From: Calditrichia bacterium
GTDB lineage: Bacteria; Calditrichota; Calditrichia; JAJRVZ01
Direction of reading: 5' to 3'
NCBI GenBank assembly: GCA_030634505.1
Contig: DAOWAQ010000154.1
Coordinates: 1-5,423, forward strand
Length of the DNA: 5,423 bases
The notes beneath the pieces were generated by a model. The model was not told the DNA's origin. It saw only the letters and a list, made by a program, of their open reading frames with translations, and searched no databases. The position numbers and the translations under genes were made by a program. Below are positions 1 through 5,423 of the stretch, piece by piece. The stretch's first letter is position 1. Each line of letters opens with the position of its first letter.

Positions 1-198
1 AACGTGATTCTTTATTCTTTTATATCTGTCCACTTTGTTTTGCGGACCATCCGCATCCTGAATAATTATAATTTTGTCACAGCTATTATCAATTGCTTTT
101 AGAATCCTATCGAGTTTATAGTTACATAAAGCAGGCAATGTTTCCGGTTTTTGAACGATTATATTTTCAACCAGTTCATTTGGTTGAAAAGTATCAAT
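1..198 (-). CDS. Partial unidentified protein running off the left edge, with a DxD motif; possibly TOPRIM-like
   Basis: The minus strand is open for 66 codons, from just after a stop at 199-201 to the window edge, and continues outside. The translation looks like a real globular protein. It has a helix-like stretch (KLDRILKAI, about residues 28-36), then a hydrophobic strand ending in acidic residues (KIIIIQDADGP, about 42-52), then a basic helix. A strand followed by DxD is typical of TOPRIM-like and DUF4276-like nucleases. The family call is only a resemblance, and the conserved glutamate expected further upstream is absent. There is no ATG or GTG in frame. The only ordinary alternative start is a TTG at 136-138, which would leave a very short N-terminus. 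The N-terminal part is therefore probably lost. It overlaps the first part of the plus-strand peptidase frame. The two protein-like signals hardly overlap, which suggests a junction near 175-200. Confidence 0.42.
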   Translation of the reverse strand, partial: MDTFQPNELVENIIVQKPETLPALCNYKLDRILKAIDNSCDKIIIIQDADGPQNKVDRYKRIKNHV

Positions 199-512
199 TT
201 ATCAAACGACCTGAAGGAACGGTCGGACCCGATTGGGCTACAAAAATTCATATAGCCACATATCCTGTATATTATCAGAATTATCAGTTGGGTGAAATTT
301 TCGCTTCCCAGGTAAAAAATTATGTGGCACAAATATTCTACAAAGACGCGAATATGAAAGAAGTTACTTTCTGGGATAAAGGTGAAGCAGGTGATTATTT
401 AAAGAAACAGATATATTTTCCGGGAAAAAAACTGGAATGGAATGAAATGATAAAAGAAGCCACTGGCGAATATCTAACTGCCAAATATTTCGTTGAGCAG
501 TATGTAAATTAA
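93..512 (+). pseudogene. C-terminal remnant of an M2-family (ACE-like) zinc metallopeptidase
   Basis: This is a 139-codon frame beginning at a TTG without a convincing ribosome binding site; an in-frame ATG lies at 138. From about residue 30 it matches the C-terminal end of bacterial M2 dipeptidyl-carboxypeptidase-like proteins as I know them. It has VEKYQ..KRPEG, then PDWATKIHI, whose histidine (H53) sits where ACE has its substrate-binding KYH/KFH histidine. Next come a PVYYQNYQLGEIFASQ helix, GEAGDYLKKQ..PGKKLEW and a final ATGEYLTAKYFVEQYV. The zinc site (HExxH plus a downstream Glu) should lie well upstream and is absent. Two in-frame stops at 63-65 and 69-71 close the frame on that side. 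Complete family members are several hundred residues long, so this piece cannot be an active peptidase. Residues 1-29 show no good match and probably come from read-through of antisense coding sequence. A frameshift near 180 is an alternative reading. The family assignment is fairly secure; the intact state of the gene is not. Confidence 0.62.
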
Positions 513-515
513 TGT

Positions 516-563
516 AAAGTGAAGAGAGAAAAGTGTTAATTAATAAGCTTCTCCCTTCACTTT
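516..563. terminator. Probable bidirectional intrinsic terminator
   Basis: The arms 516-530 and 549-563 are inverted repeats pairing at 14 of 15 positions; the only mismatch is 525 against 554. They are separated by an 18-base AT-rich loop containing TTAATTAA. The left arm begins with AAA and the right arm ends in TTTT, so transcripts from either strand would carry a stem followed by a short U-rich tail. It lies 3 bases after the stop of the peptidase remnant and 12 bases beyond the stop of the large minus-strand gene, the usual place for a terminator shared by convergent genes. The stem is only moderately GC-rich and the T run is short, so its strength is uncertain. Confidence 0.65.
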
Positions 564-575
564 TATAATGATAAA

Positions 576-3500
576 TTATCCATTCTCACCACAAAGTCGT
601 GCAATTTGTAAAATATAAAATCGTATTAAATCCTGTTCATTTTTTGAAAAAGCCTGTTCCTCAATCTTCACGATTCTCTGTACATCTCGCAGTGTTCGAA
701 TAATATCTATTGGGATTTCAGTCATAGTTTCTGGCAATTGAGTTAAATAATGTACTGCAGCTATTAGAAATTGACGCATTGAATCATCTTTATTGCGACG
801 CAGTAAATCTTTAACCTCAGCGCTTAACCGCATAACTTTTCCCGGCTCGGTAGAAAATGCCATATCAGCAGAACCTGTTCCCTGGTATACTTTATAAATA
901 GCTAATGAAAGATGTATAAAGCTTTCTATTTGCTGATATATTGGTTCCTCTATCAATCCCCATATCTTTTCCCGAAAGGAATGTATATTTATGGGGATTT
1001 CCAACAATAATTTTATTTCATTTATCCATTCTTTATCTATCGATCCATCAATCTTATAAATTAATTCTTCAACATCAGTATTAAACAGATCCGGTTGCAA
1101 TAAAATCGCTAAATCAGGTCTTAGTGAAGGAAGTAATTGGGTCAAGAATCCTTCACTATTAAAGAAATCCGTTACATCTAAACCATGGCGTCTTAATAAC
1201 TCTTTTTGAAGAAGAACAATTAAATTACTAATTGCATCGTTATCTTCCTGCAATAATATAAATGACGAATTGCCAGCCGGGAATGTATTTTCCAGGCGCT
1301 TAATATAGTAAAGATCGGGATCGTGATATATACGTAATGTATGCAACAAATCATGTACCGGTAAATTTGGTAAAATTCGATCACTAATTAATGTTATTCC
1401 ATCACTATAATTTTTTTGCGCTTTGATGAACTCAGATAATGCACGGAACAAGCCAGTACTTAGTTGATTAATTCCCAATACCATCGTTTGTGCACGATTA
1501 TGACCGATGGCTCTCAACAAACTGCCATAATGGGAAAGTGGCAAAGTTCGTGCAATTCTTTCAATAATTTTTTGCCCTCCGTCGTGACTCATCTCCCGAC
1601 TGGGGCGTATTGTGGGCCTGTCTCGTAATGTAGGTATTGACCGCGATATAAAATAAGAGATAATGTGTATACCTATAACATCTTCATCCCTACCATAAAG
1701 AATATCACGGAAATTACGTGTTGATATTTCTAAAAATTGATTATAATGTTCATCCTGTTTTTTATGAATAATAGTTTCTAATTCATGCACACCCTGCTTT
1801 TTATATTGTAATCTTGTATCTAAAAGTGGTTCACTTGCTCTCGAAATTTCATTCATGTGAAATCTTTGTGATTCTCTTATATGATGGAGCAATTGTGCCC
1901 GCTCTTCCATTGGAATCATTCTTATTTTTTCAGAAATTGTGCTCTGAAAGGTTCTTAAATCACCACCCGATAAGACACCTCGCAAAGGACTTTTTGCATA
2001 TTGAGTACTTTTATAAGATGATTCTTTGATAGTTTTTGTCAATCTTTCTGTGGCGTCTTTAGATGTTAAGAATGCCGCTTCCCCTGATGAAGAGTCATAA
2101 TATCCACCCTGACGTTGTGCCGGTTCTCCGCTGCCAAGTTTAACACGTACCTTTTCAACCAATCCCCTTTCAGCAAACCAGCGGATTGCATGGAATTTTG
2201 CTTCTTTAAAAAGAGCCAAACTTGCCGGTTGCCCCACCTGCTGGCTTAAATCTGATCCTGCAACAAATACTTCTGAAATTAATTCTGTAAATCTTTCATT
2301 TGTATCTTGATGAATGCGGCGACTTTGAATGCTATATTCCCATAATTTATCCAGAAAGGTCTCCATATTACTTACTGTTTGACTGTCTTCAAATAGTGGT
2401 ATCAAACCAAGGAAAGGAAGTGTGCAATCCGGATTATCACGTAAACATTGTTCCCTTTTCGATCTCGACTTGCGATCTAAATCTATAATGGATTCCGGTT
2501 CAGTAGTCATGCTTACCTGCAGGGCTAATACCATCCCAGGATTACCATATTTTCCGGAAATTTTATTAATTTCTATAATATTCTGAAGTGTTGTATCAAT
2601 AGTAAACTGATCAGTTGATGTAATAATTTTTTGATGAATTCTTGGCGTCAAAACAAATCTTTTTAACAAGTCACGATAGGAACCGAATAGTAAGGCTAAC
2701 TCATTTGAATGAAAGTTTTTTTCAATTTTCGGAAGAAGACTGTATAACGTTTTCCTTAATTGTTTGTTTAATGAAAAATAATGCTCCATTGTTTTGCTGC
2801 GCTGATTACGCAGTTCAAGCATCTTTTTTTCCAACCTGTCATTATGCTGCCATAAAGCTGATATTGGATCCTTAACAAAACCAAACCGTTGTCCCATCTG
2901 TCTTAGTTTATTTACTTTTTCATCAATAGGCAGAACTTTGAAATATCGTTTTTCCAATTCATTGGTTAATGAATTAATTTTATTTGATAATTGTAAAGAT
3001 CTTTTATTATTTTCTTTTAGTTGACGTAATTCGGTTAATAGGTTCTGGTCTATATTTATTGATGGATCAAAACTTATCAAAGACGTCAGCAAGTTTGCCA
3101 GGCAGTTAACATTTTCGATCAGAACAGCCATCACCAAACGGTGTCCCTGTCCGGATGGTCGTGTGCTGCCATCCCAATCACCCCAGAATGAAAGAAATGA
3201 AATCGGGCTATCTTGTAAATTTAAGCGGGTAAATTTTTCTGCCATAATGATCATTTTCAAATCTGCTACTAATTCATCCGCTTCCTCTACGGAATTAATC
3301 GGTACATTTAGCCCTAAAAATTCATCAGCTAATGCGAATATTGCTTGTTGAATTAAACTGGTATTTACCGTTCCAACCTGTAATAATTGATCAAGTATAC
3401 GATTAAAGATTATTTCAACATTGAGAGCATACATTTGGGTGGGATGAACAGTACGGTCATAAATTCGATATCGAAATCTATCCACTCTGGATTGCAGATT

Positions 3501-5411
3501 ATCTTTATATAATTCATTTTGCAAACTATTTGTTAATTGGAAACGTTTGTCACTTTGTGCAACCGATAATATATTTTCAGCTAATTCAGCCTTATCTTTA
3601 AACCGTTGTTTAAATACTACTAATCTTTCAGGGATATGATATTGAATAAATTCATTAAAATAATTTTCACCGTTTACACGATTAAAAAGTTCTTTAAATT
3701 TTTTTATAGGCAACTGGTTTGAAATAGATATTAAATTATCTGAAAATTGCTGCCAACTATGATTTGCATTATCAATATATTTTGATTTTTTTATATAATT
3801 TCGTGACAAATTTAATTTTCGTTTATTATACTTTGCTTCCTCGTCAGCAATCATCCGGTTTAGGTCAATCAGAACCCGACGTGTTTTTCTTCTTAGTTCC
3901 TCAGGGTTTGTTTCTCCACCCAATGTTAAGCGAAAAGTCTTTCTTGCAAGGTCATATCCCTTTGCAGTTCGTGCAAACACTGTTAATGGTATAAGTCCAA
4001 TACCTTTTGTTGCTAATCCTGAAGACAACCAATCCAATGAAATCCCATGCGGTAATTTGTTAATTATCATTTGTGGATACATACTTCCCTGTGGTCGATG
4101 AATCTCAATTTCAAATGGATTTCGTTCATTCGGAAGATTAGTGCAGGCTTCTTCCAAAGCTTGCATTCTTTCATTGAATATTTGATTTCGCAACAGCCAA
4201 TATTTGTTTACTTGTTCCGGATGATTTCTGTAAAATAAGTAGGCTAACAAGATTGCCATGTTATTGGGTTTTATTCCTGAATTAATATCCCGAAACTTGT
4301 CATATAATTCCGGCTGTAGTATTTCAATAACCGCAAGCCTGGCTCCGGCAAAACAATCCGTTTTTGAAAGAGAATGAACCGTAATGAGATTTTCAGATTT
4401 TTCTCTTAAAAGATATCCATTTATGACTAGCTTATTTGCCAATTGCCGCAATGTTATGGGGCCATTCAGTGATTGTTCCGGCAATACATTTTGATAGGAA
4501 AGATCGTCAATCACATATATATCTTTCTCTAATAACCACTGTAGTAAAGAAGATACTTTTTCTTCATCAAAAATTTGTCCGCTTGCATTATGCGGGTTGT
4601 TTAAAACTACGGCGCCGGTTTTCTTCCAATTTGGATTTTGTGATAATTTCTTTTCAATTGTTTCAATGATTCCGGCAGAATCCAGGCTTAAATTATCAAA
4701 TAAGGGGACTGTTTCTGTTGCTGGAAAACAATGTTCGTATGTCCAGCTCAAATCGACGCTTATAACTTCTTCGATACCACAATGATATCCGAGAAGACTT
4801 AAGGCAGTCCTGGCAGACCCGCTGACCACAAAACATTTTTTGATATCATACTCAGGGTGATGATTTAGAAAAACATTTAAGAAACTTTCGCTGAGTTCTT
4901 CAGATAAACTTTGTTGCCCAATATTCTTAAATAAATAACTTAACAATTCAGAAGTATTTAAAAGTGATAATTTATCTGCCGCAAATCTGGGGATCAGACT
5001 TAGACCCTGAATTTTATCATTAAGATTTTTACCATATTTTGAATATGTTTGTAAAAAATTATCAACGTGTTCACCCGTTTGGCTAAAATTTGTACTAACC
5101 CTGTCAACAATATTATAAATACTATTAAAATTATTATCAAAATTATTCGAAAATCCTGATGAATAATCCCTATGATTTTCAGGAACTAGCACTGAACTAA
5201 AATCTTCATTCGATGGTTTAGAATTCCTGTTTTGTAAAAGGTAAGAAAGAAGTTCAACCTCTGCAGCTGCTGGTGTCCCCTTTAATTCAAACTGAACATT
5301 TTCAAAAACTCTGATAAAATCCGCATTACCCGCAATAAAGTTGACAGATATTTCTGTAAACGATGGTGAAAGAGCGGAAGGCGTTAAAATACGTAATACC
5401 CGGTTTAGCAT
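576..5411 (-). CDS. Large fusion protein: PLP-dependent aminotransferase followed by a divergent PEP carboxylase-like domain
   Basis: One uninterrupted frame encodes 1611 residues. Residues 1-60 are an unidentified folded-looking segment and about 61-108 an Asn/Ser-rich linker. Residues about 109-520 are a fold-type I aminotransferase, about 521-580 a charged connector, and about 580-1611 a phosphoenolpyruvate carboxylase homologue. I see no signal peptide or clear membrane segment, so it is probably cytosolic. The inferred role, from family knowledge, is PEP plus bicarbonate to oxaloacetate, then transamination to aspartate. The first step is doubtful because of changed catalytic residues. 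The ATG at 5411 has only weak Shine-Dalgarno resemblance upstream (GTGAAG). The frame is still open through CGT GAA GCA AAA to the window edge, so the real start may be outside. The promoter is not visible. It is convergent with the peptidase remnant, and no operon partner is visible in the window. Both domains continue without stops and keep conserved motifs, which argues for a genuine protein under selection. Confidence 0.85.
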   Translation of the reverse strand: MLNRVLRILTPSALSPSFTEISVNFIAGNADFIRVFENVQFELKGTPAAAEVELLSYLLQNRNSKPSNEDFSSVLVPENHRDYSSGFSNNFDNNFNSIYNIVDRVSTNFSQTGEHVDNFLQTYSKYGKNLNDKIQGLSLIPRFAADKLSLLNTSELLSYLFKNIGQQSLSEELSESFLNVFLNHHPEYDIKKCFVVSGSARTALSLLGYHCGIEEVISVDLSWTYEHCFPATETVPLFDNLSLDSAGIIETIEKKLSQNPNWKKTGAVVLNNPHNASGQIFDEEKVSSLLQWLLEKDIYVIDDLSYQNVLPEQSLNGPITLRQLANKLVINGYLLREKSENLITVHSLSKTDCFAGARLAVIEILQPELYDKFRDINSGIKPNNMAILLAYLFYRNHPEQVNKYWLLRNQIFNERMQALEEACTNLPNERNPFEIEIHRPQGSMYPQMIINKLPHGISLDWLSSGLATKGIGLIPLTVFARTAKGYDLARKTFRLTLGGETNPEELRRKTRRVLIDLNRMIADEEAKYNKRKLNLSRNYIKKSKYIDNANHSWQQFSDNLISISNQLPIKKFKELFNRVNGENYFNEFIQYHIPERLVVFKQRFKDKAELAENILSVAQSDKRFQLTNSLQNELYKDNLQSRVDRFRYRIYDRTVHPTQMYALNVEIIFNRILDQLLQVGTVNTSLIQQAIFALADEFLGLNVPINSVEEADELVADLKMIIMAEKFTRLNLQDSPISFLSFWGDWDGSTRPSGQGHRLVMAVLIENVNCLANLLTSLISFDPSINIDQNLLTELRQLKENNKRSLQLSNKINSLTNELEKRYFKVLPIDEKVNKLRQMGQRFGFVKDPISALWQHNDRLEKKMLELRNQRSKTMEHYFSLNKQLRKTLYSLLPKIEKNFHSNELALLFGSYRDLLKRFVLTPRIHQKIITSTDQFTIDTTLQNIIEINKISGKYGNPGMVLALQVSMTTEPESIIDLDRKSRSKREQCLRDNPDCTLPFLGLIPLFEDSQTVSNMETFLDKLWEYSIQSRRIHQDTNERFTELISEVFVAGSDLSQQVGQPASLALFKEAKFHAIRWFAERGLVEKVRVKLGSGEPAQRQGGYYDSSSGEAAFLTSKDATERLTKTIKESSYKSTQYAKSPLRGVLSGGDLRTFQSTISEKIRMIPMEERAQLLHHIRESQRFHMNEISRASEPLLDTRLQYKKQGVHELETIIHKKQDEHYNQFLEISTRNFRDILYGRDEDVIGIHIISYFISRSIPTLRDRPTIRPSREMSHDGGQKIIERIARTLPLSHYGSLLRAIGHNRAQTMVLGINQLSTGLFRALSEFIKAQKNYSDGITLISDRILPNLPVHDLLHTLRIYHDPDLYYIKRLENTFPAGNSSFILLQEDNDAISNLIVLLQKELLRRHGLDVTDFFNSEGFLTQLLPSLRPDLAILLQPDLFNTDVEELIYKIDGSIDKEWINEIKLLLEIPINIHSFREKIWGLIEEPIYQQIESFIHLSLAIYKVYQGTGSADMAFSTEPGKVMRLSAEVKDLLRRNKDDSMRQFLIAAVHYLTQLPETMTEIPIDIIRTLRDVQRIVKIEEQAFSKNEQDLIRFYILQIARLCGENG
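579..3674 (-). other. Phosphoenolpyruvate carboxylase-like domain (residues about 580-1611 of the fusion)
   Basis: Motifs follow the PEPC order (E. coli numbering in brackets). TVHPTQ with H656 matches TAHPTE [H138]. WGDWDGSTRPSG at 743-754 matches GGDRDGNP. R924 in LTPRIHQ may match [R396]. ALQVSMT at 963-969 matches the ISMT strand. LIPLFED with E1008 matches PLFET [metal ligand E506]. AGSD with D1054 matches GYSD [metal ligand D543]. LGSGEPAQRQGG at 1092-1103 matches the glycine-rich loop and keeps R1100 [R587]. RDRPTIR near 1263-1269 matches GSRPAKR [R699]. LLRAI with R1300 matches LRAIPW [R713]. The chain ends in GENG, compared with the family's RNTG. Positions K546, H579 and R581 are replaced by Q1057, L1092 and S1094. 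At about 1030 residues it is longer than the usual 880-930, partly because of a coiled insertion and about 20 extra residues before LRAI. PEPC homology is well supported; carboxylase activity is uncertain. Confidence 0.74.
2712..3044 (-). other. Predicted coiled-coil or long-helix segment inside the PEPC-like domain
   Basis: Residues about 790-900 are dominated by Leu, Lys, Glu, Asn and Gln, with hydrophobic residues spaced roughly every three to four positions (for example LTELRQLKENNKRSLQL and LEKKMLELRNQRSKTM). This suggests two long helices packed against each other, broken around a GFVKDP turn near residues 844-849. It falls between the WGDWDGST motif and the LTPRIHQ motif. PEPC is naturally rich in helices there, so part of this may be ordinary family structure and part an expansion. 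It could serve oligomerisation. The assignment was made by eye. Confidence 0.45.
3852..5084 (-). other. Aminotransferase class I/II domain (residues about 110-520 of the fusion)
   Basis: The expected catalytic positions of aspartate-aminotransferase-like enzymes can be placed one by one (E. coli AspC numbering in brackets). SGSARTAL at 197-204 is the phosphate-binding turn. W223 in LSWTYEHCF fits the Trp that stacks on the cofactor [W140]. N275 in NPHNASG fits [N194]. D303 and Y306 in DDLSY fit [D222, Y225]. K350 in SLSK fits the Schiff-base lysine [K258]. R358 in GARLAV fits the phosphate-binding Arg [R266]. R494 in FRLTLGG fits the substrate carboxylate Arg [R386]. Spacings agree well: N275 to D303 is 28 residues and K350 to R358 is 8, exactly as in AspC. 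Between Y306 and K350 there are about 11 extra residues. All chemistry needed for transamination appears present. The amino donor and acceptor cannot be read from sequence; aspartate/oxaloacetate is inferred from the fused partner. Confidence 0.88.
5085..5411 (-). other. Unidentified N-terminal segment and Asn-rich linker of the fusion protein
   Basis: Residues 1-60 alternate hydrophobic strands and helices (TEISVNFIAG, FENVQFELKG, AAAEVELLSYLL) and look folded, but I do not recognise a family. Residues about 61-108 are low in complexity and rich in Asn, Ser and Phe (for example SGFSNNFDNNFNSIYN), as expected of a flexible linker. The DNA here (about 5097-5168) is a run of AT-rich near-repeats of AAATTATT. 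Because the frame is open to the right edge, residues 1-60 may be the end of a further domain encoded outside the window. Confidence 0.5.
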
Positions 5412-5423
5412 TTTTGCTTCACG

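Noticed and set aside
154..186. Plus-strand frame 1 peptide around NDYIFNQFIW resembling the M2 motif DxDLNxLWW, hinting at a frameshift near 180
   Set aside because: The match is short and full of substitutions, and the frame has stops at 100-102 and 127-129. The antisense protein-like sequence accounts for the region better. It stays a minor alternative.
3600..3860. A break between two separate genes at the aminotransferase/PEPC-like boundary
   Set aside because: The frame is open throughout, with no stop and no ribosome-binding site plus start pair that would suggest two genes. The connector is a plausible charged helical linker.
1814..4785. Several plus-strand open frames of 60-80 codons inside the large gene (for example 1814-2029, 2642-2875, 3764-3994, 4436-4669)
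   Set aside because: All lie antisense within the continuous 1611-codon frame. Their translations show no family-like pattern, and they have no evident ribosome binding sites or spacing typical of genes.
5097..5168. AT-rich near-repeats (AAATTATT-like units) as possible regulatory iterons
   Set aside because: They fall inside the coding frame and encode an Asn/Phe/Ser-rich linker. Unit lengths are irregular, so codon composition explains them better.
1..5423. CRISPR arrays, tRNA or rRNA genes, insertion-sequence ends and riboswitches
   Set aside because: No direct repeats with regular spacing, no tRNA-like cloverleaf and no terminal inverted repeats were seen. The only sizeable inverted repeat is the terminator at 516-563.

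Overview
The window comes from an AT-rich bacterial genome. The clearest hint of lineage is a remnant of an M2 (ACE-like) metallopeptidase. Bacterial forms of that family occur in several phyla, including the Bacteroidota/Ignavibacteria and Acidobacteria groups, so the lineage stays open. I see no tRNA, rRNA, CRISPR array, insertion sequence or origin.

Layout. Positions 1-512 look rearranged. A minus-strand reading frame runs off the left edge and has no normal start. It overlaps, head to head, the surviving 3' end of a plus-strand M2-type peptidase gene. Each seems to have lost its 5' part at about the same place (roughly 175-200). A long inverted repeat at 516-563 follows the peptidase remnant. 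It sits between convergent reading frames and probably terminates transcription from both sides.

Nearly everything else (576-5411, minus strand) is one uninterrupted frame of 1611 codons. I read it as a fusion of two enzymes. The N-terminal half holds a fold-type I PLP-dependent aminotransferase with a full set of aspartate-aminotransferase-like catalytic positions. The C-terminal two thirds is a divergent, enlarged homologue of phosphoenolpyruvate carboxylase (PEPC). It keeps the HPT histidine, both metal-ligand motifs, the LRAI motif and a PEPC-like C-terminal end. It has replaced several residues that are catalytic in the E. coli enzyme.

How the parts could work together. PEPC makes oxaloacetate and aspartate aminotransferase turns oxaloacetate into aspartate, so the fusion would be logical as a one-chain route from PEP and bicarbonate to aspartate. 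The altered PEPC active site means this is a hypothesis. The second half could instead do different chemistry, or sense or regulate. The reading frame stays open to the right edge, so the true N-terminus and the promoter may lie outside the window.
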